Notes: a model not told the origin generated them from the sequence alone. Counted from the first letter of the stretch, positions 9,871 to 19,293 are shown. The stretch is DNA of 64,000 nt from Hyphomonadaceae bacterium (GCA_019753105.1 JAIELJ010000005.1:1-64000); one strand, 5' to 3'. A program made the numbers and translations.

Positions 9871-11142
9871 ATGCGCCCAGGCGCGCGGCAGCAAGCTGCC
9901 ATTGAAATTCTCACATCGCTCTCAAACCAGCGCCAACCCGCTGCGGATGCGGTGAAGGCTTGGATGCTTTCGCATCGCTTCGCTGGTTCGAAAGACCGCG
10001 CTGAGATCGGCGATCTGGTCTTCGGCGCCCTACGCTGGAAGCAATCGAGCGCTTGGCGCATGGGTTATGACGAACCACGCGCCTGGGTCTGGGGTGCATT
10101 GCGCTGGGGTTTCGGCTGGACCGCCGAACAGATCGAGCAAAGCGTCTACGAAGATCCGCACGCACCGTCGCCGCCAACCGAAGCCGAACGCGCAGCGCTT
10201 GCAGGCGACAACATTACTGACGCGCCGCCGCATGTGCGCGGCGATTATCCCGAATGGCTCGACGCTAGCTTCACGCGCGCCTTCGGAGATGAGCGCGCGG
10301 AAGAGGGCGCAGCACTCGCTGTGCCCGCATCGCTCGATCTGCGCTGCAACACGCTTAAAGCCACAAGTGACAAAGTCATCACCGCACTTGCGGAAAGCCC
10401 CAAGCTCACCGAGCCGCCGCTGCCCACGCCACACGCGCCGGATGGTGTGCGCATCCCGTGGAAACAGGGACGCACCTTCCCGTGGGCGACTGAGCAAGCC
10501 TTCGTCAAAGGCTGGTTCGAAGTGCAAGACGAGGGCAGCCAGCTCGCAGCTTTGCTCTCCGGCGCCGAACCCGGCATGCAAGTCGCTGACGTTTGCGCCG
10601 GTGGCGGCGGCAAAACGCTCGCGCTTGCGGCCTTGATGCAAAACAAAGGTCAGATCTTCGCTTACGACGTCGATGGCCGCCGCGTCGCGCCGATCAAGGA
10701 GCGCGCTGATCGCGCTGGTGTTCGCAATCTGCAAATCCGCACACCGATGCGCACCAAGGATGCGCTCGAAGATTTGCGCGACCGCATGGACATCGTCTTC
10801 GTTGATGCCCCGTGCAGCGGTTCCGGCACATGGCGTCGCAATCCGGATTCTAAGTGGCGCCTACGCCCGAACGCGCTCGCCAAGCGCCTTGAAGAACAAC
10901 GCCAAGCGCTCGCCATGGCCGCACCCTTGGTGAAGCCGGGCGGCAAGCTGATTTATGTGACGTGCTCGGTTTTGCCCGAAGAGAACGAGGATCAGGTCTC
11001 CGCGTTCATCGCCGAAAGCGGATTCACACCTGTGGATGTGCAATCGCCCGCGCTCGCGTATGCGCGCGCTGTCGGCCTGCAAATGACGCCAAAGCTCACT
11101 GGATGCGACGGTTTCTACGTCGCGGTTCTAAGGCGCGCTTAG
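9871..11142 (+). CDS. RsmB/NOP2 family RNA (cytosine-5) methyltransferase
   Basis: 423 residues with an N-terminal NusB-like helical region (ILTSLSNQR... through about residue 140) and a C-terminal Rossmann methyltransferase. The SAM loop is VCAGGGGKTLALA near residue 242, motif IV is DAPCSGSGTWRRNPD near residue 312, and the catalytic second Cys is in YVTCSVLPEEN near residue 370. This architecture is that of RsmB (m5C967 of 16S rRNA), but paralogues with other RNA targets exist, so I leave the symbol empty. It converges with a small ORF, overlapping it by four bases. Confidence 0.9.
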   Translation: MRPGARQQAAIEILTSLSNQRQPAADAVKAWMLSHRFAGSKDRAEIGDLVFGALRWKQSSAWRMGYDEPRAWVWGALRWGFGWTAEQIEQSVYEDPHAPSPPTEAERAALAGDNITDAPPHVRGDYPEWLDASFTRAFGDERAEEGAALAVPASLDLRCNTLKATSDKVITALAESPKLTEPPLPTPHAPDGVRIPWKQGRTFPWATEQAFVKGWFEVQDEGSQLAALLSGAEPGMQVADVCAGGGGKTLALAALMQNKGQIFAYDVDGRRVAPIKERADRAGVRNLQIRTPMRTKDALEDLRDRMDIVFVDAPCSGSGTWRRNPDSKWRLRPNALAKRLEEQRQALAMAAPLVKPGGKLIYVTCSVLPEENEDQVSAFIAESGFTPVDVQSPALAYARAVGLQMTPKLTGCDGFYVAVLRRA

Positions 11143-11450
11143 ACTTTGATATCGAGCAATCTGCCTTTCGCCGCTCGCCTGCGTTCAAACTCCGCTTCCT
11201 GATTGGCGAGCCGCTCATCGCGCAGCTTTTGACGTCGCGGCTCATCGTCACCGCGCAACGCCCGCGCCGCACGCTGCTTGTCGACCAGCGCGGCGGGATC
11301 GACGCGCAGCCGCTCTTGCACAACATCGCGATGCGTCACCGCCGCGCCGAAATCGGCGGCCGCGCGGCCTCCTTTCTCTTCGCGGGGCGGGGTGTGGTGC
11401 ATGCCCACCGCCGGTTCGATGCCTGAAATCGCGGCCATGACGGGCATCAT
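11139..11450 (-). CDS. Small hypothetical protein, charged C-terminal helix
   Basis: A 103-residue ORF convergent with the RsmB-type gene. It opens with a Met/Ala/Gly-rich piece and continues into a highly charged, probably helical tail with repeated Arg/Glu heptad-like spacing (QEAEFERRRAAKGR). The minus-strand frame fills an otherwise empty interval, which argues that it is real. I do not recognise a domain, and no function can be given. A later in-frame ATG near residue 5 is also possible. Confidence 0.55.
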   Translation of the reverse strand: MMPVMAAISGIEPAVGMHHTPPREEKGGRAAADFGAAVTHRDVVQERLRVDPAALVDKQRAARALRGDDEPRRQKLRDERLANQEAEFERRRAAKGRLLDIKV

Positions 11451-11502
11451 GCCGCATCGTCATTAGCGCGCCGTTCATGAGTGTTACTAATCTTTGCTAA
11501 GC

Positions 11503-12684
11503 ATGATGAAGCCGCTCGACATCGCCATTGCCGGCTGCGGCGTCGCCGGCCTCAGCGCCGCCGTGTTGCTGCGCGCGCAAGGCGCGCGCGTCGTGATCTT
11601 CGATCAGTTCGAAAGTCCGCGCCCGCTCGGCTCCGGCATTATCATGCAACCCGTCGGCATGGCCGTGCTCGACGAGATCGGCTGCGGCGATGCGTTGCGC
11701 GGACTGGGAGCGCCAATCACGCGTCTGCATGGCCGCAACACGCCCGGGCAAAATGTCGTGCTCGATGTCCGCTACGATGCGCGTGGCGCTAACGCGGAGA
11801 GTGGTCTGGGCGTCCATCGCGGCGCACTTTTCCAAGTGCTCTATGATGCAGCGCGCGCTGCCGGCGCGGAGATAGAGAGCGGGCGCAGTGTCGCCTCCGC
11901 CAACGATGGCCGTTTGCACTTCACTGGCGGCACGCAAAGCGCACGCTTCGATCTCGTGATCGACGCCCTTGGCGCACGCTCATCGCTATCGACGCCGGCC
12001 GAGCGCCCGCTGCCGTTCGGCGCACTTTGGGCAAGTCTCGATTGGCACGAGAGCTTCGCGCCCGACGCGCTCGAACAACGCTATCTCGACGCGCGCAAAA
12101 TGGCGGGCGTCATGCCGATTGGGCGGCTGCAAGGACGGGCGCGCAACCAAGCGGCGTTCTTCTGGAGCTTGAAGCACGAAGCTCGCGACGCCTGGGCAGC
12201 GGCTGATCTCGACGCATGGAAAGCAGAAGTCCGCGCCCTCTGGCCCGCGACCGAACCGCTACTCGCGCAGATCAACAGCCACGACGATCTCGTCTTCGCA
12301 GTTTACTCTCATCGCACGCTAAGCTCGCCGCTCTCCCGCGACGTCGTCCACGTTGGCGATTCCTGGCACACCACCAGCCCGCAGCTCGGGCAGGGCGCCA
12401 ACATGGCGCTGCTCGATGCGCTGGCACTCGCCCGCGCGCTAACTTGGCAAAGCGATCTCAGCGCCGCCCTCGACGAATACGCGCGCCTGCGCCTCTGGCA
12501 CATCCGCCTTTATCAAGCCGCGTCCTGGATGTTCACGCCAGCCTATCAGTCCGACAGCAAAGCCTTCGCGCTGCTCCGCGATTGGATCATGGCGCCCGTC
12601 TCGCGAATTCCACCCGCGCCGCAAATTCTTGCAGGGCTTGTTGCCGGCCAAATCGGGGCGCCGCTCAGCGCGATGCGCGATTAG
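11503..12684 (+). CDS. FAD-dependent monooxygenase (PHBH-type fold)
   Basis: About 393 residues. The dinucleotide fold IAGCGVAGLSAAVLL at residue 7 onward binds FAD, and GDSWHTTSPQLGQGANMAL near residue 285 is the second FAD motif of the p-hydroxybenzoate hydroxylase group. The DG-type middle motif is present in weaker form (LVIDALGARSS). The ORF track starts at a TTG at 11494; the tandem ATGs at 11503/11506 fit the fold better. The substrate cannot be told from sequence; ubiquinone-ring or aromatic hydroxylation are options. It faces guaA with a three-base gap. Confidence 0.85.
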   Translation: MMKPLDIAIAGCGVAGLSAAVLLRAQGARVVIFDQFESPRPLGSGIIMQPVGMAVLDEIGCGDALRGLGAPITRLHGRNTPGQNVVLDVRYDARGANAESGLGVHRGALFQVLYDAARAAGAEIESGRSVASANDGRLHFTGGTQSARFDLVIDALGARSSLSTPAERPLPFGALWASLDWHESFAPDALEQRYLDARKMAGVMPIGRLQGRARNQAAFFWSLKHEARDAWAAADLDAWKAEVRALWPATEPLLAQINSHDDLVFAVYSHRTLSSPLSRDVVHVGDSWHTTSPQLGQGANMALLDALALARALTWQSDLSAALDEYARLRLWHIRLYQAASWMFTPAYQSDSKAFALLRDWIMAPVSRIPPAPQILAGLVAGQIGAPLSAMRD

Positions 12685-12687
12685 CTT

Positions 12688-14277
12688 TCACTCCCACTCA
12701 ATCGTGCCCGGCGGTTTCGATGTGACGTCGTAGACGACCCGATTCACGCCGCGCACTTCGTTGATGATGCGCGTGGCGGCGCGGCCGAGGAAATCCATGG
12801 AGTAGGGGAAGAAGTCCGCCGTCATGCCGTCCGTGCTCGTCACGGCGCGCAGGGCGCAGACATATTCGTACGTCCGCCCATCGCCCATGACGCCAACCGT
12901 CTTCACCGGCAGCAACACCGCGAACGCTTGCCAGATCTTATCGTAGAGACCGGCTTTCCTGATCTCATCGAGATAAACCGCATCGGCCTCGCGCAAGATA
13001 TCGAGCTTCTCGCGCGTGATCTCGCCGGGAACGCGGATGGCAAGACCCGGCCCCGGGAAGGGATGGCGCCCAACGAACGTCTCCGGCAATCCAAGCTCAC
13101 GCCCCAGCGCGCGCACTTCATCCTTGAAGAGTTCGCGCAGCGGCTCGACCAGCTTCATGTTCATGCGTTCCGGCAAGCCGCCAACATTGTGGTGCGACTT
13201 GATCGTCACCGAGGGCCCGCCGATCGCGCTGACGCTCTCGATCACGTCCGGATAGAGCGTGCCCTGCGCCAGGAATTGCGCGCCGCCGATTCCCTTTGCC
13301 TTTTCCTCGAACACATCGATGAAAAGCTTGCCGATGGTTTTGCGCTTCACTTCCGGATCGCTGACGCCCTCAAGCGCGCCAAGGAAGCGCTCGCTCTCGT
13401 CGGCGTGGATCAGCGGAATGTTGTAGTGATCGCGGAAGAGCGTGACGACCTGTTCGGACTCACCCTTCCGCATCAAGCCGTGATCGACGTAAACGCACGT
13501 CAGCCGGTCGCCGATCGCTTCATGGATCAGCACAGCCGCGACGCTTGAATCAACGCCGCCCGACAACCCGCAAATCACTTTGCCGTCGCCGACTTGCGCA
13601 CGAATGCGCGCGATCGCTTCATCCTTGAACGCCGCCATCGTCCAATCGCCTTTGAAGCCGGCGATGCGATGGGTGAAGTTGCGCAAGAGCTTGCCGCCGT
13701 CGGGCGTGTGCACGACTTCCGGGTGGAACATCGTCGTATAGAAGCGGCGCTTCTCATCGACAGCGATCGCGAACGGCGCGTTCTCGCTGGTGGCGATGAC
13801 TTCAAAGCCATCCGCCAGTTTCGTCACGCGATCGCCGTGGCTCATCCACACCGGATATTTGCCGCCGACATCCCACACGCCTTCAAACAGTGGCGATGCT
13901 TTTTTGATCTCGACATCCGCGCGCCCGAACTCGCGCGCGTGACCGCCTTCGACCACGCCGCCGAGCTGCACTTGCATCGTCTGCTGGCCGTAGCAGATCG
14001 CCAACACAGGCAAGCCAAGCGTGAACACGTCGTCAGTCGCGCGCGGGCTTTCGCCTTCGAGCACGCTCGACGGTCCGCCCGAGAGGATGATCGCCTTCGG
14101 CCCGTAGGCTTTGAGGAAGGCGCCGTCGACTTTGTTGTACGGATGGATCTCGCAATAGACGCCGTTCTCGCGCACACGCCGCGCGATCAGCTGCGTCACC
14201 TGTGATCCGAAATCGATGATGAGAACGCGCTCGTGGACCGCATTGGAAGCGGGAGCGGAGGATGCTGGATGAGCCAT
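12688..14277 (-). CDS. guaA: GMP synthase (glutamine-hydrolysing)
   Basis: 529 residues. It aminates XMP to GMP, completing the pathway begun by guaB. An N-terminal class I glutamine amidotransferase has nucleophile C95 in LAICYGQQT and the His/Glu pair in MFHPEVVHT. The ATP pyrophosphatase domain has the P-loop [11 protein letters not shown] near residue 237. The C-terminal dimerisation domain ends KPPGTIEWE, the family's conserved terminus. It is transcribed alone on the minus strand. Confidence 0.97.
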   Translation of the reverse strand: MAHPASSAPASNAVHERVLIIDFGSQVTQLIARRVRENGVYCEIHPYNKVDGAFLKAYGPKAIILSGGPSSVLEGESPRATDDVFTLGLPVLAICYGQQTMQVQLGGVVEGGHAREFGRADVEIKKASPLFEGVWDVGGKYPVWMSHGDRVTKLADGFEVIATSENAPFAIAVDEKRRFYTTMFHPEVVHTPDGGKLLRNFTHRIAGFKGDWTMAAFKDEAIARIRAQVGDGKVICGLSGGVDSSVAAVLIHEAIGDRLTCVYVDHGLMRKGESEQVVTLFRDHYNIPLIHADESERFLGALEGVSDPEVKRKTIGKLFIDVFEEKAKGIGGAQFLAQGTLYPDVIESVSAIGGPSVTIKSHHNVGGLPERMNMKLVEPLRELFKDEVRALGRELGLPETFVGRHPFPGPGLAIRVPGEITREKLDILREADAVYLDEIRKAGLYDKIWQAFAVLLPVKTVGVMGDGRTYEYVCALRAVTSTDGMTADFFPYSMDFLGRAATRIINEVRGVNRVVYDVTSKPPGTIEWE

Positions 14278-14445
14278 GGCCTGAAATGGAGCGCGTCGCC
14301 GGAAGCGTCAATTGCGCGGCGCGCAGCGCAGGGGTGCGGGAGCGCTGGCCAAGGCGCGTAAGCGGCTGCCTCTATGCTCAGCATCGAAAACGCCAATGCA
14401 TTGACTTGCCAGACCTAAGCGCCATCTATTGCGAACGGTTCGCAA

Positions 14446-14658
14446 ATGGAAATAACGATGCGCTTGGTTCTGAAAACTGGCTCCTACTCGATCATGCACC
14501 TCGTGGTCGCGATCGCGGTCACCTACGCCATCACCCAAGACTGGCGCGCCGCCCTGGCTGTCGGCCTGATCGAGCCGGCCGTACAGACGGTTGCTTACGT
14601 CCTGCACGATCGCTTCTGGGCAAGGTTGGAGCGGAGGAAGGAAGCTTCGGCGACCTAA
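14446..14658 (+). CDS. DUF2061 small membrane protein
   Basis: 70 residues with two hydrophobic stretches (about 15-28 and 36-52). The segments LKTGSYSIMHLVVAIAVTYAITQDW and ALAVGLIEPAVQTVAYVLHDRFW match the DUF2061 pattern, a family of unknown role in the inner membrane. The ATG at 14446 is used; an in-frame ATG four codons later is equally possible. It is divergent from guaA. Confidence 0.8.
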   Translation: MEITMRLVLKTGSYSIMHLVVAIAVTYAITQDWRAALAVGLIEPAVQTVAYVLHDRFWARLERRKEASAT

Positions 14659-14724
14659 CGCCTACCCGCCCTGGTTGCGGACTTATCCACATAGGTTAAG
14701 GTTCGTTAACTTGCGAGGGTGGGG

Positions 14725-15573
14725 ATGGTCGAGTTTTGGGGCAGCAGCCAAGAACTGGTTCGGGACTACGCTTGGATCGCACGCATCGTCGCGCTAGCCG
14801 CATTTATTCTCTTGATGGTGATGGTGGTCGCGCTGCTTTACAGTGGCGAGGTTCAAAATAGCGAGAAGGGGCCAATCTCTTTGGTCGCCAAATCCACGCT
14901 CAATGACCAAGCTTTCCAAGCTATAGACCCGATCATCACGAACAATCTCGATGGCAAGAAGGCTTATTGCACCTTCTACCTATCTTATCTCGATCGAAAT
15001 CAACGTCCGAGGAAAAAGCGTCTCCATCGCGCGCGGTTCGAGTTCAAAAAGCTCAATCGAAGCCCGAGCCGAGAGGAGGCTTCGACACTGGTGGGTTACT
15101 GGAATCCTCCCCGCCATGAGGAATTGCAGAATGTCCTCGAGCGCGTTGGCATAGTCCCGGACGCGCCGAATCTGTTTGCCGAGCAAGGCGAATTACAGCC
15201 GGGCACGCGCTCGCATATTGACCAGTACTTCTCACGAGAAATCGCTGAGACTCGGACCGTTGCAGTGTCCAACTCCACGCTCGCCGCGATAGGCGCGGCT
15301 CAAGCAAAGTTCCTCAGGGAGGAGTTCGCCAAAATCGAACGCATCCCTCGCGATAAGAATGGTGTTCGCCGGCTTGAGGGCAAAGCCGTCTATAACAGCC
15401 TTCCGAACCTGAGTGAGGATGGGCACTATTTTGTCGAGATGAAGTTCGACATCAATCCTGTCTTTGTGCTCACAGACCATCCAGACGGGCAAGTGAAGAC
15501 GACGGCATGGTTGACCGTGCTAACTAGTCTTTTCGCGATGTTCATGCAGGTGATCTACAACGGCTTCGGGTAG
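14725..15573 (+). CDS. Hypothetical membrane-anchored protein, low GC
   Basis: About 282 residues, unrecognised. A transmembrane helix lies near residues 17-40, a long polar region follows (rich in Lys/Arg/Asn, with REEFAKIERIPRDK), and a second hydrophobic segment closes the protein (TAWLTVLTSLFAMFMQVIYNG). The soluble middle may sit in the periplasm. Base composition is clearly more AT-rich than both neighbours and codon choice is less biased, consistent with recent acquisition. The GTG at 14719 is an alternative start; the ATG at 14725 has a purine-rich GAGGGTGGGG before it. Confidence 0.7.
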   Translation: MVEFWGSSQELVRDYAWIARIVALAAFILLMVMVVALLYSGEVQNSEKGPISLVAKSTLNDQAFQAIDPIITNNLDGKKAYCTFYLSYLDRNQRPRKKRLHRARFEFKKLNRSPSREEASTLVGYWNPPRHEELQNVLERVGIVPDAPNLFAEQGELQPGTRSHIDQYFSREIAETRTVAVSNSTLAAIGAAQAKFLREEFAKIERIPRDKNGVRRLEGKAVYNSLPNLSEDGHYFVEMKFDINPVFVLTDHPDGQVKTTAWLTVLTSLFAMFMQVIYNGFG

Positions 15574-15574
15574 C

Positions 15575-16207
15575 TCAGCTCTTTTGCGCCGCCGCGACCA
15601 GCGCGTCATCGATCTCGCGCGCACGCACAGCAGCAGGGCGCGCAGAAATCCGCGCCACATAAGCTTCAAACGCCGGCCGCTTATCGAGCGTGCCGAACTG
15701 CAAGCCCCAGCCGATTTGCGCGCCAAGATACACATCAGCCGCGCTAAAGCGATCGCCGAGCAAATAGTCGCGGCCCGCCAGCGCTTTCTCGAGCGTCTCG
15801 ATCACTTGCTCGCGCGAGCCATAGCCGACCATGCCGCGCTTTTCGTCCGGAACGTTGACGCCAAGCGCCGTGTTCGACGCCATCGCTTCAACCGGGCCCG
15901 CGCCATAAAACATCCAGCGATAATAGGCGCCGCGCTCCTTCGATCCGATCGCCGGCGCAAGGCCCGCTTGCGGAAACGCGTCTGCCAGATAAGCGCAAAC
16001 GGCAGCGCACTCGGTGATCACCGTGTCCCCATGTTTGATCGCAGGCACTTTGCCCATCGGATTGATCGCGAGATATTCCGGCGCCTTCATCGTCGTGCCG
16101 TAGTCGAGCACGACGGTTTCGTACGGCTGGCCGATCTCTTCCAGCATCCAGCGCGCGATGCGTCCGCGCGACATCGGATTGGTGTAGAATGTGAGCGTAT
16201 CGGCCAT
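15575..16207 (-). CDS. Glutathione S-transferase family protein
   Basis: 210 residues. A thioredoxin-like N-terminal domain carries TFYTNPMSRGRIARWMLEE and the cis-Pro in MGKVPAIKHGDTVITECAAV, which binds the glutathione gamma-glutamyl group. An all-helical C-terminal domain includes the conserved N-capping FSAADVYLG. The ORF track extends 137 codons too far upstream; the ATG at 16207 begins the fold. It diverges from the ArsC-like gene 33 bases away. Confidence 0.9.
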   Translation of the reverse strand: MADTLTFYTNPMSRGRIARWMLEEIGQPYETVVLDYGTTMKAPEYLAINPMGKVPAIKHGDTVITECAAVCAYLADAFPQAGLAPAIGSKERGAYYRWMFYGAGPVEAMASNTALGVNVPDEKRGMVGYGSREQVIETLEKALAGRDYLLGDRFSAADVYLGAQIGWGLQFGTLDKRPAFEAYVARISARPAAVRAREIDDALVAAAQKS

Positions 16208-16240
16208 GGCGTTTTCTCCGCCGGTTTGCATAATACGCGC

Positions 16241-16600
16241 ATGGCCAAGAGCAAGCAGATTACGATCTACGGCATCAAGAACTGCGACACGATGAAGAAG
16301 GCGCGCGTTTGGCTCGATGAGCACGGCGTCGACTATGTGTTCCACGATTACAAAGCCGAAGGCATCGACAAAGCGTCGCTGGAGCGCTGGGCGAAAGAGG
16401 TGGGCTGGGAAGTCTTGCTCAACCGCGCCGGCACGACGTTCCGCAAACTGCCGGACGCGCAACGCGAGAACGTGACGGAGAAGAAGGCGATCGCGCTGAT
16501 GCAAGAGCAACCCAGCATGATTAAACGCCCGGTGCTCGATGTCGGCGGCAAGCTGATCGTTGGGTTTAAGCCGGAGGTGTATGCAAAACAGTTTGGCTAG
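16241..16600 (+). CDS. ArsC/Spx-family protein (YffB type)
   Basis: 119 residues inside a longer shadow frame. The thioredoxin-like motif GIKNCDTMKKARVWLDEHG near residue 12 has a single active-site Cys, and TTFRKLPD plus MIKRPVLDVGGKLIVGF match the ArsC/Spx superfamily. The YffB-like subgroup is glutathione linked, and true arsenate reductase activity is not implied because no ars genes are nearby. The real start is the ATG at 16241, not the ORF-track start at 15584. Confidence 0.87.
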   Translation: MAKSKQITIYGIKNCDTMKKARVWLDEHGVDYVFHDYKAEGIDKASLERWAKEVGWEVLLNRAGTTFRKLPDAQRENVTEKKAIALMQEQPSMIKRPVLDVGGKLIVGFKPEVYAKQFG

Positions 16601-17268
16601 GCGTTGGAGATCATCCACGCAGCAGCAGTGTCCAGAATTCCAGCGAGTACCTGCGGATCTCTGCGGCCTGATTTTGCAGGCACATGGAAGCTGTGATCCG
16701 CATGCTCAGCGAGTGAAAGCGTCGCCCGCCTGCCGAGGCGCTGCACAATCGGCTGCAACAAATCGAGCTCCGCCAACGCATCGTTCGTCCCTTGCAGAAA
16801 CAGCATTGGTATTGCGACATCATCCAAGTGCTTCGCCCGCTCATCGCCCGGCTTGCCAGCCGGATGAAGCGGGAAGGCGAAGAAGACGAGCCCGCGCACA
16901 TTCGGCAATGGCGCCAACGCTTGCGCCTGCGACGTCATCCGCCCGCCAAAAGATTTGCCGCCAGCAAAGAGCGGCAGCTCGGGCGTAAGCTCTATCGTGT
17001 GCGCCACCGCTGCGCGGACAACGCTATGCGCAAGGGCAGGCGCATCAGGCCGTTTCGAGCCGCGCTCCATATAAAGAAAGTTGTATCGCAGCGTCGCAAT
17101 GCCACGCTCCGCCAAACCCTCCGCGATCGCCGCCATCGACTTATGCGCCATGCCAGCACCGGCGCCATGCGCGAAAACATACGCAGCCTTCGCATCTCTC
17201 GGCGCGAGCCAAAGCCCGGAGACGGAGGCGCCGCCGTCCAGTGAAAGGGTGCTCTCTTTTGCCGTCAC
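16597..17268 (-). CDS. Alpha/beta hydrolase (KANL3/Tex30-like)
   Basis: 223 residues. The oxyanion region VFAHGAGAGM, nucleophile elbow GGKSFGGRM with Ser near residue 105, the Asp region LFLQGTNDALAEL and the catalytic His in EHADHSFHVP are all present, so it should be active. This is the dienelactone hydrolase-like branch of unknown substrate. It is the last gene of the ArsR-led operon and overlaps the RibD-type gene by four bases. Confidence 0.85.
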   Translation of the reverse strand: MTAKESTLSLDGGASVSGLWLAPRDAKAAYVFAHGAGAGMAHKSMAAIAEGLAERGIATLRYNFLYMERGSKRPDAPALAHSVVRAAVAHTIELTPELPLFAGGKSFGGRMTSQAQALAPLPNVRGLVFFAFPLHPAGKPGDERAKHLDDVAIPMLFLQGTNDALAELDLLQPIVQRLGRRATLSLAEHADHSFHVPAKSGRRDPQVLAGILDTAAAWMISNA

Positions 17269-17825
17269 GCCGGCCGATAGAACAGCAGAACGCCACCGCC
17301 AGCAATCGCGCGCGTCTCGATCAGCTCAAGCTTTTCCCGCGCATTCTCCGGCTTGAACATCGGCGCGCCGCCTGTTTTACCGAGAAGGATGGGCGCGATG
17401 CAGACGCGATATTCGTCGATCAATCCCGCTTCGCGCAACGCGGCCGTGAGTTTCGCGCTGCCGAAAACATAGATGCTCCTCTCAGAGTCACGCTTCAGCG
17501 CAGCGACCTCATCAATGCTGCGCAGCAGACGCGTGTTGTTCCAGGCCGCAGATTTGAGCGTCGTGGAGACAACAGCTTTCGCCGCATTATTCATTCCGCC
17601 CGCGATCTCGCCTTCATTCGCCGCTTCCGCGCTCGTCCAATATTGCGCCATGCCTTCGTAGGTCGCGCGGCCGAAGAGGAGTAGGCTCGCATCCGCAAGC
17701 TGCTGTTTCGAGAGCTTCTCCAACTCCGGTCCCCAGACCGTTTCATGCATGGAGAGATCCCAAGGTGCGGCACCTTCAAACGCGCCGTCGAGCGACATGA
17801 CGTTCCAAATGATCAGCTTGCCCAT
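17265..17825 (-). CDS. Dihydrofolate reductase-like (RibD C-terminal) protein
   Basis: 186 residues. LIIWNVMSLDGAFEG and LLFGRATYEGMAQYW are typical of the RibD-C/DHFR superfamily (YwjB/YyaP-like), as is the SIYVFGSAKLTAALREAGLIDEYRV segment that holds the NADPH site. It is unlikely to be the folate enzyme, and the substrate is unknown. These proteins often occur with ArsR and SRPBCC partners, as they do here. Confidence 0.88.
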   Translation of the reverse strand: MGKLIIWNVMSLDGAFEGAAPWDLSMHETVWGPELEKLSKQQLADASLLLFGRATYEGMAQYWTSAEAANEGEIAGGMNNAAKAVVSTTLKSAAWNNTRLLRSIDEVAALKRDSERSIYVFGSAKLTAALREAGLIDEYRVCIAPILLGKTGGAPMFKPENAREKLELIETRAIAGGGVLLFYRPA

Positions 17826-17872
17826 TTCTCAAGCCCCATCGCCATTGAGGAAGCGCCGCAACCGATGTTTCG

Positions 17873-18322
17873 TCATGCGAATTCCTTGGCGAGATTGTCG
17901 AGCGCCGCCGACCAGCCGAACTGGTAACCTTGCTCCATGTTCGAGCCATCGAACGATGCAATCTGCATGGTGAGGTGGAGATGCGTTCTCTCGCCGCGCG
18001 AAGAAAGCACCACGCTGATCAGCGCAGCCGAGACGCGTTTAGCGCCATGCTTCACGTCTTCCGCGAACACGATGCGCTCATCGTTTCGGATATCGAGGTA
18101 ATGAACCGTCGCGATGAAATCTTCATTGCCTGGCTCGATGCAACGAGAGACATCGCGGCCGCCTTCGCTGAAGTTCGCTTCTTCGTATTCGATGCGAATG
18201 TCATCAGCCGGCGCTGACCAGCGCTTACGGGCGTCGACGTCGGCCCAAGCGGCGAAGACGCGCGAGGGCGCAGCATCATAGTTTCGCTCCATCACGATGG
18301 TAGCGTGCGCAATGTCGGGCAT
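17873..18322 (-). CDS. SRPBCC (AHSA1-type START-like) domain protein
   Basis: 149 residues. The pattern ERNYDAAPSRVFAAWADVDARKRWSAP is the opening of AHSA1/SRPBCC proteins, and the C-terminus (GSNMEQGYQFGWSAALDNLAKEF) is the usual closing helix over the hydrophobic ligand cavity. The ligand is unknown. ArsR-SRPBCC pairs are frequent in bacteria. It lies three bases after the GST gene on the minus strand. Confidence 0.87.
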   Translation of the reverse strand: MPDIAHATIVMERNYDAAPSRVFAAWADVDARKRWSAPADDIRIEYEEANFSEGGRDVSRCIEPGNEDFIATVHYLDIRNDERIVFAEDVKHGAKRVSAALISVVLSSRGERTHLHLTMQIASFDGSNMEQGYQFGWSAALDNLAKEFA

Positions 18323-18325
18323 GGC

Positions 18326-18961
18326 TTAAGCTCCGGGATACATGTGAAAGAGCGGCTCGGATTCTTTCACAGCGCGTTGGAAGGAGGGGCGGGCATTCAG
18401 GCGTTGAAGATAAGCGGCAATCCGCGGGAAGGCGCCATCGAGCGGCGCGTTACGCGTCGCGTACCAAAGCGCCGGCGCAGCCGAGCAGTCTGCGAGCGTG
18501 AAGCTGTCGCCAGCGATAAAACCGTCATCCCGCAACTGCGCTTCGATCACGCTATAGATGCCGCGCACGATGCGCTTGGCCTCTTCGACGCCATACGAAT
18601 CGCGCTGATCAGCCGGGCGGATGTTGTCGACGACGATCTTGGACATCGTCACATTCAGATGATCGAACACCCGGTCCCAGCGCCGAACCTCAAGCGCTGT
18701 ATCGAAGTCCTTCGGCACAAAGCGCGTGGGGCCCGGATAGTATGCGTCGAGATATTCGATGATCACCGAAGTCTCAGTGATCATCGCATCGCGATCGCTA
18801 TCGAGCAGGATCGGAAACTTGCCCATCGGCCACTTGGCGATGAAGTCGGCATAGGTGTTTTGATCCACCGTGATCAAATCGAACGGCGTGGCGTTTTCGT
18901 AGAGCGCGATCAGCACCTTCCAAGTGAAGGAAGAAATCGGGTGTCCGTAGAGCGTGAGCAT
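18326..18961 (-). CDS. Glutathione S-transferase family protein
   Basis: 211 residues. The N-terminal thioredoxin fold (TLYGHPISSFTWKVLIALYE) and WPMGKFPILLDSDRDAMITETSVIIEYLD carry the glutathione site; the C-terminal helical domain contains FTLADCSAAPALWYA. It starts one base inside the ArsR stop codon (TAATG), so it is coupled to the regulator. The substrate is unknown; detoxification of an electrophile would fit the operon. Confidence 0.9.
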   Translation of the reverse strand: MLTLYGHPISSFTWKVLIALYENATPFDLITVDQNTYADFIAKWPMGKFPILLDSDRDAMITETSVIIEYLDAYYPGPTRFVPKDFDTALEVRRWDRVFDHLNVTMSKIVVDNIRPADQRDSYGVEEAKRIVRGIYSVIEAQLRDDGFIAGDSFTLADCSAAPALWYATRNAPLDGAFPRIAAYLQRLNARPSFQRAVKESEPLFHMYPGA

Positions 18962-19293
18962 TAATCGTCTTTCGTTTCATCGAGAAATTGGCCGAGGCGA
19001 TCGAGGCGGCGTTCCCAAAGCGCGCGTCGTTCGGCGATCCAGTGTTCGGCTTGGGAGAGAACCTTCGGATCAATCTTGCAGGTGCGCGTGCGGCCGACCT
19101 TTTCTGAGATCACCAGCCCGGACGCTTCCAGCACAGCCAGGTGCTGCATCACCCCCGGTAAGCTCATCGCCAGCGGCTTGGCCAGTTCGCTGACCGTCGC
19201 CGGGCCTTGAACCAGCCGGTCCACCATGGCGCGGCGGCTAGGGTCGGCGAGGGCCTGGAAGGCCAGATCGAGGATCGCGTCCTGTCTGAACAT
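18961..19293 (-). CDS. ArsR-type winged-helix repressor
   Basis: 110 residues with a winged helix-turn-helix: ALADPSRRAMVDRLVQGPATVSELAKPL, recognition helix SLPGVMQHLAVLEASGLV, wing EKVGRTRTCKID. It lacks the ELCVCDL metal site, so it is not a classical metal sensor; it resembles the group paired with SRPBCC proteins. The start is set at the ATG at 19293, not the longer 133-residue ORF, because the fold begins there and the palindrome abuts it. It is the first gene of a five-gene minus-strand operon. Confidence 0.9.
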   Translation of the reverse strand: MFRQDAILDLAFQALADPSRRAMVDRLVQGPATVSELAKPLAMSLPGVMQHLAVLEASGLVISEKVGRTRTCKIDPKVLSQAEHWIAERRALWERRLDRLGQFLDETKDD

